This document shows positions 27,507-36,357 of a stretch of 64,000 nucleotides of DNA, piece by piece (position 1 is the first letter of the stretch; each line of letters starts with the position of its first letter). The DNA comes from Streptomyces sp. NBC_01235 (lineage in GTDB: Bacteria > Actinomycetota > Actinomycetes > Streptomycetales > Streptomycetaceae). The position numbers and the translations under genes were made by a program. The stretch covers positions 1,736,001 through 1,800,000 of the forward strand of contig NZ_CP108513.1 of NCBI RefSeq assembly GCF_035989285.1, written 5' to 3'. Under the pieces are notes generated by a model, which ran no database searches, was not told where the DNA came from, and saw only the letters and a list, made by a program, of their open reading frames with translations.

Positions 27507-28240
27507 TCCACGCCTTGTTCGAAACACCGAGCGCCTACCGGCCCAGCGACGTCGAGATGGCGGCGCCCGTGCCTCCGGTACAGGCCGTCCTCTTCGACTT
27601 CAGCAACACCCTCTTCCAGATGATCGACCTGGAGACGTGGCTGCGCCGGGTCGGCGCCGCCTCCGGCCGCCTCGCCGTGCTGAACGAGCCCGGCGCGGTG
27701 GCCGGCATCGCCGACCAGCTGCGGACCGCCTTCCGGCTGCCCGCCGTCGTCGCCGTCCAGGAAGGCCGGGACCTCTCTTCCGCACAGCACCGCCGCGCGA
27801 TGTGGGGATGGTGGGAGCGGGTGGACTTCCTGCGCGGCGCGGAGGAGGCGGCCTACCGGGAACTCACCGCCCCGGACGCCTGGATCCCCTACCCCGACAC
27901 CGAACCGGTCCTGCGGGCCCTGCGCGAACGTGGGCTGCTCATCGCCATCGTCAGCGACTTCGCCTGGGACCTGCGCACCCACCTCGCCCACCACCGGCTG
28001 GACGACTTGATCGACACCTGTGTCATCTCCTACGAGCAGGGCCGCGAAAAGCCCGACCCCCACCTGTTCCTCAAAGCCTGCGCCGACCTCGGTGCCGCCC
28101 CCCGCGCCACCCTCATGGTCGGCGACAACCCGGTCCGCGACGGCGGCGCCGCCGCCTGCGGTCTGCGCACCTACATCCTGCCGGCGGAACACCGCACCGG
28201 TGAGCGCGGTCTGGCGGACGTACTGCGACTCGTGCCCTGA
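27503..28240 (+). CDS. HAD-superfamily hydrolase
   Basis: 245 residues, start overlapping the regulator stop. HAD motif I is FDFSNTLF: the nucleophile Asp is present, but the usual second Asp of phosphatases is Ser, as in a common actinobacterial subfamily. Motif II is IVSDF, motif III Lys is in GREKPDPHLF, motif IV is MVGDNPVRD. Helical cap between motifs I and II. It probably acts on a phosphorylated sugar intermediate or a damaged metabolite of this pathway. Followed by a strong hairpin that ends the operon. Confidence 0.85.
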   Translation: MIHALFETPSAYRPSDVEMAAPVPPVQAVLFDFSNTLFQMIDLETWLRRVGAASGRLAVLNEPGAVAGIADQLRTAFRLPAVVAVQEGRDLSSAQHRRAMWGWWERVDFLRGAEEAAYRELTAPDAWIPYPDTEPVLRALRERGLLIAIVSDFAWDLRTHLAHHRLDDLIDTCVISYEQGREKPDPHLFLKACADLGAAPRATLMVGDNPVRDGGAAACGLRTYILPAEHRTGERGLADVLRLVP

Positions 28241-28245
28241 GAGCC

Positions 28246-28268
28246 GTGTCCGCTGTTCCGGCGGACAC
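28246..28268 (+). terminator. Hairpin terminator between convergent operons
   Basis: GTGTCCGC and GCGGACAC form a perfect 8-bp stem with a 7-base loop. It lies between the stop of the HAD gene and the stop of the minus-strand binding-protein gene, so it may serve both. Confidence 0.75.
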
Positions 28269-28287
28269 GCGTGAGCAGGGAATCCGG

Positions 28288-29523
28288 TCAACTCGTCAGT
28301 CTGGCGCAGAGCTTGTCGGAGGGGACGGGGGATTTCCCCAGTTTCCGCTGGACCTGGTCGAGATCGCGGAGGAGATCGGTGGGATCCGCCGTTCCGGCGG
28401 TCGCATAGTCGAGGACGGCCCGATAGTAGGCGGCCGACACGTCGGGGGTCATCGCGTCGGCGGCGCCGAAGCACAGCGTGTAACCGGAGTCCGGCCGGAG
28501 CATGCCGGCTATCCGCTGCTGGACGGCGTCGTCGTAGCGGGTGACCTGGCTGTCGGCGGAGAACGCGGAGCCCTCTCCCTGGTTCACCCAGGACTGCTGG
28601 GCCTCCGTCTCCGCGAGGTAGGCGATGAAGGCTTCGGCGCTCGGATTGTCGTCGGTGAACATGCCGACGAAGTCCGCCGAGACCTCCAGTCGGCGGGTCG
28701 CGGAGGACGTCACGTAGTCGTGGCTCTGCCCCTGCTTGAAACCCATGGCGGACAGCGCGCCGTGCGCGAGGGAGCACGTGCGGGGTTTCGTGGTCATTCC
28801 CGCGGCCGCCTCGCCGAAGTTGCGGACGGCCGCGCCTTTGACGCCGGTCCCCACGAGGTTCCGCCAGGTGGTCCACGCCTCCTTGAGCGGGGGCGAGTTC
28901 CATTCCAGACTGCCCGAGAGCCACTGCCGGTAGGCGTCGCCGTTCCCCTGTGCGAGCAGTATGTCGGCGATCCAGTCGGCGCCCGGCCAGCCGGAGGTGG
29001 GGCCGGACTCCAGCCCCAGGCACCAGGTCCCGGACCTGCGCAGGTCGGCCGCCGACGGCCGGCCGGTCACCGCGGGGTCGAACCAGACGAGGCTCTTGAC
29101 GTCCACTTTGACAGGCACGGCGTAGACCTCGCCCCGCACCTCCGTCAGCCCGCGGAACGGCTGTAGATAGGCGCCCGTGGGGACCCGGAGCGGCTGTAGT
29201 TTCCGGTCCTTGGCCGCTTCCTCGTCCGCGTATCTGTAGATGGCTCCCACGCTCGGCAGCATGGCGAGATCGGGCGGCGCCCCGGCCGCCACCGCGGCGT
29301 CGAGCTGTTGGGTCAGGGCGCGGGTGACCTGCACGTCCACCTGGATGCCGGTGTCGTCCTCGAACGCCTTGACGACCGAGTAGAACGCCTGGAACTCGTT
29401 GCCGGACCAGGGAACCATGATCGTCACCCTGTCGTGTCCCGGCCCGCCGCCGCACCCGGCCGCGGCCAGCACCAGCCCCAGGGCCAGGACGCAGTGCGCG
29501 AGGCGAGCCGTCAGCGTTCTCAT
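28288..29523 (-). CDS. Extracellular solute-binding lipoprotein of the kinase operon (GlnH-like role)
   Basis: 411 residues, lipobox AAAGC after a signal peptide; mature part is a two-lobe family 1 type binding protein (VTIMVPWSGNEFQAFYSVVK, ... DDTGIQVDVQVTRA). The ATG at 29523 has TGAGG at good spacing; ATG at 29535, overlapping the upstream stop, is the alternative. No permease follows; instead it ends an operon with a four-TM protein, a VWA protein and a PknG-like kinase. In mycobacteria and corynebacteria a binding lipoprotein (GlnH) relays ligand to GlnX and PknG, so a sensory rather than transport role is inferred. It belongs to a different binding-protein family from GlnH. Confidence 0.8.
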   Translation of the reverse strand: MRTLTARLAHCVLALGLVLAAAGCGGGPGHDRVTIMVPWSGNEFQAFYSVVKAFEDDTGIQVDVQVTRALTQQLDAAVAAGAPPDLAMLPSVGAIYRYADEEAAKDRKLQPLRVPTGAYLQPFRGLTEVRGEVYAVPVKVDVKSLVWFDPAVTGRPSAADLRRSGTWCLGLESGPTSGWPGADWIADILLAQGNGDAYRQWLSGSLEWNSPPLKEAWTTWRNLVGTGVKGAAVRNFGEAAAGMTTKPRTCSLAHGALSAMGFKQGQSHDYVTSSATRRLEVSADFVGMFTDDNPSAEAFIAYLAETEAQQSWVNQGEGSAFSADSQVTRYDDAVQQRIAGMLRPDSGYTLCFGAADAMTPDVSAAYYRAVLDYATAGTADPTDLLRDLDQVQRKLGKSPVPSDKLCARLTS

Positions 29524-29531
29524 GACCGTCC

Positions 29532-30494
29532 TCATGACCGCGGGAACCTGTACTCGGCGAGGCGGGGACGGTAGCCCAGGTAGGCGAGCACAGCGGCGGC
29601 CGAGAGGAGGCCCAGCGCGAGCGTCGTCGTCAGCCAGTGTCCGACCAGCGGATCCTGGCTCAGGACCTGCGCGTCGTGTCGGCACAGAACGCTGGTGGTG
29701 ATCCCGACCGCCGCGGTGACCACCAGCGCGACCACCAACCGCGGGCCGACATGGCGGCGGAACCGACGTGCCACGACATAGCCGGTCGCGAGGACGCCCA
29801 GGAGCATGACGGCCGTCGGTCCGACGAGCAGGGACCAGACGTAGGCGGGGTTCAGCCAGTGCGACCGACGCTGAGCGTCGAGCGCCTGGCGCTGCATGTC
29901 CTCGAGGTCGGTGAGCGATGCCGTGAGGCCGCCCGTGCCCGGGATGGGGTCGTCCGTGCCGGGTTCCCGCGCGCTCGGGGCGGTCAGCGCCTGACGGGCG
30001 GAGCTCAGTCCCGCCCCGCCGCTGCGCGCGTAGTCGCGCACCGCCGTGTTGGCCAGCTGTACACAGGTGGTCAACTGGCCCTGGAGAAAGGCGAATTGGG
30101 CCTGTCCCCGTTTCCCGGCCGCGTTGCCCTCGGCCGCCGAGGTGACGAGGGTGTTCACGCGCGCGGTGTCGTTGGCGAACTCCGTGCCCGTGCCGATCAG
30201 GGTGACCTGGCCGGTGCCGGCGGCCTTCGCGAGCGCCGCGTCCGCCGCCATGGCCGTCCTGCGTGCCTGGCCGATGTCCTCGATGGCGTCGTCGGTGCGC
30301 CTCGCCGCGGTCAACTGATCGCCTGCCCGCGTCGACACCAGCAGATACAGCAGTGCCGTGGCCAGCACCATGGCGATCACGCCTGCTCTGAGCCACCGCA
30401 GGACCCGCACCGGATGGATCGCGCGGACCCGCGTTCGCCAGCCGGTCACCGTCCCCCGCAGGGACCGCCGGGACTGCGCGGCCGCTGTGCTCAC
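29532..30494 (-). CDS. Four-TM membrane protein with extracytoplasmic domain (GlnX-like topology)
   Basis: 320 residues. TM1 about 38-54, then a helical extracytoplasmic domain of about 160 residues (one Cys, Ala/Thr-rich), then TM2 217-242, TM3 252-271 and TM4 287-306, with short cytoplasmic ends. This matches the GlnX architecture: one TM, large outer domain, three TMs. GTG start overlaps the VWA gene stop (GTGA) and its own stop abuts the lipoprotein gene. It probably transmits the state of the binding protein across the membrane to the kinase. Sequence identity to GlnX could not be checked. Confidence 0.7.
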   Translation of the reverse strand: MSTAAAQSRRSLRGTVTGWRTRVRAIHPVRVLRWLRAGVIAMVLATALLYLLVSTRAGDQLTAARRTDDAIEDIGQARRTAMAADAALAKAAGTGQVTLIGTGTEFANDTARVNTLVTSAAEGNAAGKRGQAQFAFLQGQLTTCVQLANTAVRDYARSGGAGLSSARQALTAPSAREPGTDDPIPGTGGLTASLTDLEDMQRQALDAQRRSHWLNPAYVWSLLVGPTAVMLLGVLATGYVVARRFRRHVGPRLVVALVVTAAVGITTSVLCRHDAQVLSQDPLVGHWLTTTLALGLLSAAAVLAYLGYRPRLAEYRFPRS

Positions 30495-31960
30495 GAGGCG
30501 TCCACCGGAGCACCGTCCGTCGCCGGTTCGTCGAAGCGGTGTCCGCAGTTCTCGCAGAACCTGGCGGAGCGTGCCGATGTCGTCGCGCCGCAGCGCGGGC
30601 AGCCGCGCGTGGACATGCCGTCGGCGGGCGGGAGTTCGACCGGGTCGACCGGTGGGGCAGCGGTCCTGGTCGATTCGAGCCCGAGTCGTTGCACCTCTCC
30701 GCGGGGGGCGTCGCGGCGCACCCGCAGCCTGCCGTCGGTGCCGGTGACCGACACCGAGCGCAGCAGCCGCATGCGCGCGGTGTCCCGGAGCTCCTCGGCG
30801 AGTCCCACCGCGATGCGCAGCTCACGGTCCGCGCGTTCGAAGTCCCGCCTCTGCTGGGCGTCGGCGCACGCCCTCATCGCCATGCCCAGCTCGTGCTCGT
30901 TCTCGACCCGCGTGAGGTCGGCGGACGGCGGGATGCCGAACCCGGGTGTCGCCCGCCGCCGTACGACGATGGCCCGGGGCTCGGAGCACGGCACGCGTGT
31001 TCCGTCGGGCTGTTCCGCGTGCAGTGTGATGCGGGCGGCGCGCAGGTTCTCCTCGACGGTCAGCGTCTCGGGGTCGAAGCGCAGCGACACCTGGTACTGG
31101 CGGGCTTCGGGCGGCCAGGAGCCGAGCGGGACGTGGATCTCGTCGCCATGACTCTGACGGGCCGTCAGTTCCGCCTCCACGGGACGCGTCTGGCGTACGA
31201 AGCCCAGCCGGAACCGTTCGTTGAGGCGCAGGCCCAGGTAGACGCGGGCCACGACGATGCGCTGCGCCTGCCGCATGATCCGGGTGAAGTCCTGCGTGAG
31301 GTCGGACACGGTGACGACGGCCTCGGCGCTGCCGTGCAGTGCCTCCGTGATCCGCAGCAGTTCCGCGTAGTTCCAGTCCTCGCCGAGTCCCCGCGCGTCG
31401 CACACGAACCGGTCGGTGCACTTCTGGAGCACGCCGCCCAGTTGCTCGGGCGTCTCGTGCTCGTCCTTGCCGTCCGTGTAGAGCACGGCGTGGCGCACGG
31501 TGCCGGGGGACGTCACCGACGCGAAGAGCCGGTCGGCGCAGGCCAGCCACTGCCCGATCGCCGTGCCGCCCTCGGCCAGTTGGCCGACGATCCGACTCTT
31601 GGCCTCCTGTCTGGCCGCGGCGTCGACGCGCGCGAGGCCGCCCGTGGTCGGGTAGACCACGTCGGCCTTGTGGTTGCCCGCGACGATCCCCAGGAGCGTC
31701 CCGTCCCGCAGGGTGTCGACGGCCGCGCACATCGCGCGTTTCGCCTCGTCCAGCTTGCCGCGGCCGGCCATGGACAGCGACTTGTCCATGATCAGGATCT
31801 CGGCGGCCCGCGTCCGCGGGACCGCGTCGGCGGCGGAACGCGCCCTGACGGTGACGAGGGCGTCCGCGCGTGTCTCGTCGTAGGCCAGATCGGACGGTGC
31901 GTCCACGTCCACTTCGAAGCTGAGCCCTGTTAATGGCGGACTGTCCCCCACCGGCACCAC
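30491..31960 (-). CDS. VWA-domain protein with C-terminal zinc ribbon
   Basis: 489 residues. The von Willebrand A fold (about 50-225) has a full MIDAS: Asp59-x-Ser61-x-Ser63 (IMDKSLSM), a TAIGQWL-type Thr and YTDGKDEHE. A middle beta-rich domain follows, then a helical segment (about 330-400) and a C-terminal zinc ribbon with CPRCG ... CENCGHRF. No signal peptide, so cytoplasmic. The matching zinc ribbons on this protein and on the kinase suggest that they share partners. GTG start at a weak RBS; an in-frame GTG nine bases downstream is possible. Confidence 0.82.
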   Translation of the reverse strand: MVPVGDSPPLTGLSFEVDVDAPSDLAYDETRADALVTVRARSAADAVPRTRAAEILIMDKSLSMAGRGKLDEAKRAMCAAVDTLRDGTLLGIVAGNHKADVVYPTTGGLARVDAAARQEAKSRIVGQLAEGGTAIGQWLACADRLFASVTSPGTVRHAVLYTDGKDEHETPEQLGGVLQKCTDRFVCDARGLGEDWNYAELLRITEALHGSAEAVVTVSDLTQDFTRIMRQAQRIVVARVYLGLRLNERFRLGFVRQTRPVEAELTARQSHGDEIHVPLGSWPPEARQYQVSLRFDPETLTVEENLRAARITLHAEQPDGTRVPCSEPRAIVVRRRATPGFGIPPSADLTRVENEHELGMAMRACADAQQRRDFERADRELRIAVGLAEELRDTARMRLLRSVSVTGTDGRLRVRRDAPRGEVQRLGLESTRTAAPPVDPVELPPADGMSTRGCPRCGATTSARSARFCENCGHRFDEPATDGAPVDAS

Positions 31961-32014
31961 CTGACTGTGTCCCGCGTGTCGCTGCGCGTCCCCTGTTTGT
32001 CCCTGCGTAGCGGG

Positions 32015-34147
32015 TCAGGAGCTTAGCGTGTCGGGTGTGACTCCGAAACGGGAATGACCGGTTCGGCCGCGGCGGCCACGCCACCTCCACGCCAGCACCG
32101 GGCGCAGCCGGTTCGCCAGGTCCACCAGTGCCACGTACTCGCGCTCGGTGGGAGCGTGCGCGCCGAGCCCGCGGACCGCTTCGGACAGCCTCAGCCGGTC
32201 CTGGGTGCGCTGGAACTCGGCGTACTCGATCTCGGCCCCGAGGCCGGTGGCCGCGGCGTCGTCCGCGTGGAGACCGTCCAGCGCCGCGCGGGCCCGTGCC
32301 AGGTCGCCCTCGGTCGGCGAGGTGACGGCCGGGTGTGCGAGGACCGTGACGAGCAGCCGTACGGCCGCGACGCGCGCCTCGCGTTCGTAGCGGAATTCCT
32401 GGGTCAGGCGCTCGGCGGTGGCCACCGCTTCCGCGCGCCGGTCGGCCAGCAGGTGCACACGGGCCAGTCCGAAGCCCGCCGCGCCGATCGCGGGGGTGGT
32501 GTCGAAGACGGTGCCGTAGTGCGAGCGGGCGGCCTCGCTGTCGCCGCGGAACTCGGCGCACAGGCCGAGCGCGAGCTGTGGGATCAGTTCGCCCGGCAGC
32601 GTTCGTCGTACCTCGGTGAAGTGGCCGACGGCTCTCGGCACGTCCTCACGCGCCAGCGCGATCAGACCGGAGTACCAGGCGTGCAACCAGTGCCAGTCGG
32701 GCAGGCCCGCGCGGGCGAGGGCCTGCCCGGCCAGTGTCACGTCGCCTCGGCGCAGGGCGAGCCTGCTCTCGGCCAGCGCGTTCCCGGCCGAGTCGCCGAC
32801 ACGGGGATCGTCGGGATCGGAGAGGGGCGTGGGGAGCGCCGCCGCCATGTCCGGAGGCCGGGGGCAGGAGAACGGGGCGGGCATGATCAGCAGGGTGTCC
32901 CCGGCCACGCCCGCGCGAACCCAGTGATCGAGCGGCCGCGGCACCCCCAGCCCGCCGTGCAGCGGCTCGGTGATCGAGCCGAACAACGCCGACGGACGGG
33001 CCACCTGCCGACGGGTCGGCGGCGCAGCCACGATCTGCCGGATCACTCCGCTGAGCTGCTCCCCGAACTGACGTGACGAAACGAATCGCCGCTGGGGCAC
33101 GGCGGTGTCCGTGGCGCGGTCCAGCAGCAGCTCGAGCGAGTCGACTCCGGGCGCCGCACGGTCGGTCCGGTGCGAGCGGCACACCTCTCGCAGCGTCTTC
33201 CCGAGTCCGTACAGGTCGAAGCCCGCAGTGGGCTTCAGGTACTCCGGATCGCCCTCCGGGGGCGCGTACGCCTCGGTGTACGCGACGATCGGCCCGGCTT
33301 CCTCCTGGGACCGCACCGCGCCGAAGTCGATGAGGCGGACCCGGTCGAGCGGCCGGGCGGCGCCCGCGGAGCCCTCCTCCCGGAACCGGATGATGTTCAG
33401 GGGCTTGACGTCGCAGTGCAGCAGACCCCTGGCATGCAGGTAGTCGAGCGCCTGGAGGACGCGGACGCCGTGCGCGAGGAGCGTCTCGAGCCGGTCGCCG
33501 TCCCGTGCCGAGAGCGGCACGCCAGGGACGTACTCCAGCACGAGGTGCGGCCCCTCGGGCTCGTAGCCCAGGATGCGGACGATGCTGTCGTGCCGGAGCC
33601 CGACCAGCACGTCCCGCTCGTGCTCGGCCGTCCTGGCCACCGACCTGTTCAGGGCCTTGAGGACCACCTGTGTCTCGAGGTTCCGGTCGTGCGCGAGGTA
33701 CGCCGCTCCGTACGCCCCCGAGCCGAGGACGCGCTCGACGTCGTAGCGCCCGGCGATGGTGAGGCCGTGGGGCTGGGCGAAGTCGAAGCGGGTGCCGCAG
33801 TGGGCGCAGAATCCCGCGATCCGGCCCGGCTCGTCGCCGTGCCCCCGGCCGACCTGTTGCCGGCACACGGGATTCGCGCAGAAGCGGTGCTCCTCGGGGA
33901 CCGGGCCCGCCGTGGGAAGCGGTACGTCCGGGGGTTCGGGAGCATGGTCGGCATCGATCAGGCCGAGGCCGTACCAGGGGTCCGGGCGCACCTGCGCCAC
34001 GCCGACGCTGACCCCCTGCGCCGGACCGGCCGCGCCGGGGTGGGACGCGGCACGCTCCTGCGGCAACGGCTGCCGGTCGCACTCCGGGCAGAAGCCCTGC
34101 TCGTCGATCTCGCCCAGGCCGCAGTCGGGGCGGTTGCACAGGGGCAC
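32015..34147 (-). CDS. pknG: PknG-like serine/threonine protein kinase with zinc ribbons and TPR domain
   Basis: 710 residues. Two N-terminal zinc-binding modules (CNRPDCG ... CPEC at 4-23; CANPVC ... CAHC at 90-117) stand where PknG has its rubredoxin-like domain. Kinase core about 130-380: G-loop LGSGAYGAAY, Lys164, catalytic HCD-VKPLN (Asp246) and metal-binding DFG 274-276. A helical TPR-type C-terminal domain follows (about 440-690). No membrane segment, so cytosolic. PknG in mycobacteria phosphorylates GarA/OdhI to control 2-oxoglutarate flux. No FHA-domain substrate is encoded here. Starts at GTG four bases after the protease gene. Confidence 0.9.
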   Translation of the reverse strand: MPLCNRPDCGLGEIDEQGFCPECDRQPLPQERAASHPGAAGPAQGVSVGVAQVRPDPWYGLGLIDADHAPEPPDVPLPTAGPVPEEHRFCANPVCRQQVGRGHGDEPGRIAGFCAHCGTRFDFAQPHGLTIAGRYDVERVLGSGAYGAAYLAHDRNLETQVVLKALNRSVARTAEHERDVLVGLRHDSIVRILGYEPEGPHLVLEYVPGVPLSARDGDRLETLLAHGVRVLQALDYLHARGLLHCDVKPLNIIRFREEGSAGAARPLDRVRLIDFGAVRSQEEAGPIVAYTEAYAPPEGDPEYLKPTAGFDLYGLGKTLREVCRSHRTDRAAPGVDSLELLLDRATDTAVPQRRFVSSRQFGEQLSGVIRQIVAAPPTRRQVARPSALFGSITEPLHGGLGVPRPLDHWVRAGVAGDTLLIMPAPFSCPRPPDMAAALPTPLSDPDDPRVGDSAGNALAESRLALRRGDVTLAGQALARAGLPDWHWLHAWYSGLIALAREDVPRAVGHFTEVRRTLPGELIPQLALGLCAEFRGDSEAARSHYGTVFDTTPAIGAAGFGLARVHLLADRRAEAVATAERLTQEFRYEREARVAAVRLLVTVLAHPAVTSPTEGDLARARAALDGLHADDAAATGLGAEIEYAEFQRTQDRLRLSEAVRGLGAHAPTEREYVALVDLANRLRPVLAWRWRGRRGRTGHSRFGVTPDTLSS

Positions 34148-34151
34148 GGCG

Positions 34152-35852
34152 TCACCCTTCGTCTATCCGGCGGTTGACCTCGTCGGTGTAGCGCCTGACC
34201 AGCGTGCGGGCGGCCGCGAGGTCAATCGGTACGGTCTGCAGCGCACGGGCGGCGGGAGCGTGCAGCTCGGCGAGCCGCCGGTCCTCGTCACCGAAGAAGC
34301 GCGCGGCGCGCACGCGGTGCAGTTCCAGGCTCGTACTGAGGTCCTCGTGGCTCTGGACCAGCCGCCGCAGGGCGCGGTCGAACCCGGCGACCTCGGCGCG
34401 GGCCTCCAGGGCGCGGTCGTGGACCGCGGCGAGTTCGGGGTTCGGCTCGGTGGTGCGGGCGACGGCCAGCCGGACCCGCAGGCGGGGCGCGGCGCTGTGC
34501 GGCAGCCGTGGCGTGGCGAAGAACTTCTCTCCCCACCGCGTCCGCAGCCGGGCCGCCGCCTCCTCCTCGGCGGCGAGCTGCCCGACGACCGTCTGGACCT
34601 GCGCCGAGGTCACCCTCCTGAAGGCCGACCCGACGATCGGTGCGGGGTCGAGGGACACGTCATGGGCGAGATCGGCGGGCGGCCGGTCCTCGAAGCCCAG
34701 GACGAGGCGCAGGCCGCGCGAGCGGGCCCGGACGGCCAACGGCCCCAGCAGGTCCCGTACGAGTGCGGCGGGGTCGGCGGCCCGGTCGACGCGACCCACC
34801 ACCAGACAGGCGGGCGGTCTGCGGCGCACCAGCTGACGCACCGCCTCGCGGTCGTTCTCCGCACGGAGCCCGAACCGGCCCAACAGATAGCCGCGCACCT
34901 CGGCGACGGACTTGCCGCAGGCGTCGTAGGCCGCGTCGATGGAGCCCAGCCCGAGGACCGTGTCGCCCGGCGCCCCGGTCAGCTCGGCGTCGGAGACGGC
35001 GGCCCGGGCGGCCGGATCGGCCGTGCGCACCAGACGCACCAGCCACGAGGAACCCGCCCCGACCGAGGCGTCCGTGCCGACGACGACGGTGCCCGACCAG
35101 CCGCCGTCGAGCAGCCGGGTGAGTTCCTGGGTCAGGGCGAGCCGCAGCGGGTCGCCCAGCACGTCCTGGGGCAACTCGCCTCCGGACGGACCCAGTTCGT
35201 CGGCGCGGTGCCCGCCGGTGAACTCCCTGATGCTCGGCAGGTGGGTCAGCAGTGTCTCGGTCGGCAGCATCCAGGCCGCCCTGGCGTCGCCGTCGGCGTA
35301 GTCGGCCACCACGATGCCGATGACCCTCCCTTCGAACTCGCCGTCCAGTGCCACCACCCCGGCGCCCGAATAGCCCGGCTGGATCCATGGATCGCCGGTG
35401 CGTATCTGCCTCAGCAGCACCCGTTCGCTCTGCCGCCAGCCGGAACCCGCCAGCTCCGCGTCCGTCCCGATGCCGTACGGCTCGGCCTGCGGGAAGCCGT
35501 ACACCCGCACCCTGCCGCCGGAGATGGGCACCTTCCACAGGGTGGTCCTGGTTCCGCAGTCGACCGGCTCCTCGAGTGCGAGCAGCGCCACATCACCTCG
35601 CCGTGTGCCGTGCTCGTGCACCCACGATCCCGGGACCACCCGCGCGGCGCGCGTCCACTCCGGACCGCACGCCACGCTCCTGATCCGCACCCGGGCCGCG
35701 GTACCCTCCGGCTGCGCTCCGGCGTACCGGACGACGTGCGCGCAGGTCAGCACGTGTCTGTCGTCGAGCAGCACCCCGGCACCGCAGGGAGTTCCGCCCT
35801 CGTCGTCCACCCTCACCCGCCAGGGGTTCTCGCTGTGGTGATGCAGCGCCAT
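34152..35852 (-). CDS. Trypsin-like serine protease heading the kinase operon
   Basis: 566 residues from the ATG of MALHHHSENP. Chymotrypsin-fold domain (about 1-210) with the triad His39 (LTCAHVV), Asp87 (RRGDVALL) and Ser162 (GYSGAG). No signal peptide is visible, so it should act in the cytoplasm. The middle part (about 240-410) resembles an NTPase-like or effector-associated region but lacks a Walker A motif. The C-terminal ~130 residues are helical (RALEARAEVAGFDRALRRLV). An in-frame ATG ten codons upstream is an alternative start; TACTGT just before the chosen ATG would allow a leaderless message. Confidence 0.8.
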   Translation of the reverse strand: MALHHHSENPWRVRVDDEGGTPCGAGVLLDDRHVLTCAHVVRYAGAQPEGTAARVRIRSVACGPEWTRAARVVPGSWVHEHGTRRGDVALLALEEPVDCGTRTTLWKVPISGGRVRVYGFPQAEPYGIGTDAELAGSGWRQSERVLLRQIRTGDPWIQPGYSGAGVVALDGEFEGRVIGIVVADYADGDARAAWMLPTETLLTHLPSIREFTGGHRADELGPSGGELPQDVLGDPLRLALTQELTRLLDGGWSGTVVVGTDASVGAGSSWLVRLVRTADPAARAAVSDAELTGAPGDTVLGLGSIDAAYDACGKSVAEVRGYLLGRFGLRAENDREAVRQLVRRRPPACLVVGRVDRAADPAALVRDLLGPLAVRARSRGLRLVLGFEDRPPADLAHDVSLDPAPIVGSAFRRVTSAQVQTVVGQLAAEEEAAARLRTRWGEKFFATPRLPHSAAPRLRVRLAVARTTEPNPELAAVHDRALEARAEVAGFDRALRRLVQSHEDLSTSLELHRVRAARFFGDEDRRLAELHAPAARALQTVPIDLAAARTLVRRYTDEVNRRIDEG

Positions 35853-36357
35853 CTCTCCACAGTATGGCAACTCCCGCCCCATGCGCCCGAGTTGTCGCCG
35901 ACTGCCGCCTCCGGCATGGCCGTGCCGCGATCCGGACTCCGGCGTCGGGCCTGCCGGTCAGGCGCCGAGATGGGCACCGGCTCCAGGAGGTCGACGATGA
36001 CGAAGTCCGCGAAGCGCGGGACGGCGAAGTCGGCGAGCTCCAGGTCCTGCGTGTCCGCCCGATCCGCACGGCGCCACCGGCCTCGCGTCCGCCCGCGGAT
36101 CAGGTCGTGGAGGCGGCGCCCGGTACACCGGTCTCCGGCGTTGTCGTGGCCGGCCGACTCCCCGCGCTCGGCCACGTTCGGCCACCTTGCGGCCGCACGC
36201 TCCCCCGCTCTCGGCTTCGCCCGCCCGCCCGCCCGCCCGCACGACGGGGCGCCGCTGGCTGTCCGACCCGACCCGCCGGACGGGCCCTCGCGCCGAAGGC
36301 CGTTCGGCTTCCGCACACGGCGGGTGGGAGCATGGAAGGGCTGGAGGAGGATCTGCG
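35853..36357. other. Spacer with minus-strand relic of a SpoIIE-type sensor phosphatase
   Basis: No intact gene. At about 35960-36060 the minus strand reads LELADFAVPRFADFVIVDLL then EPVP, very close to the GAF-linker motif of streptomycete SpoIIE phosphatases (the intact neighbour has ELAEIAVPQLADVVAVDVLD). Stops and low-complexity sequence surround it. The rest is a GC-rich stretch with a CCCGCC-type run near 36225-36240 and a GGAGGAGG ribosome site for the next gene. Confidence 0.55.

Noticed and set aside
32054..33076. Plus-strand open frame inside the kinase region
   Set aside because: Antisense to the TPR/kinase coding sequence with intact HCD and DFG motifs; no independent support.
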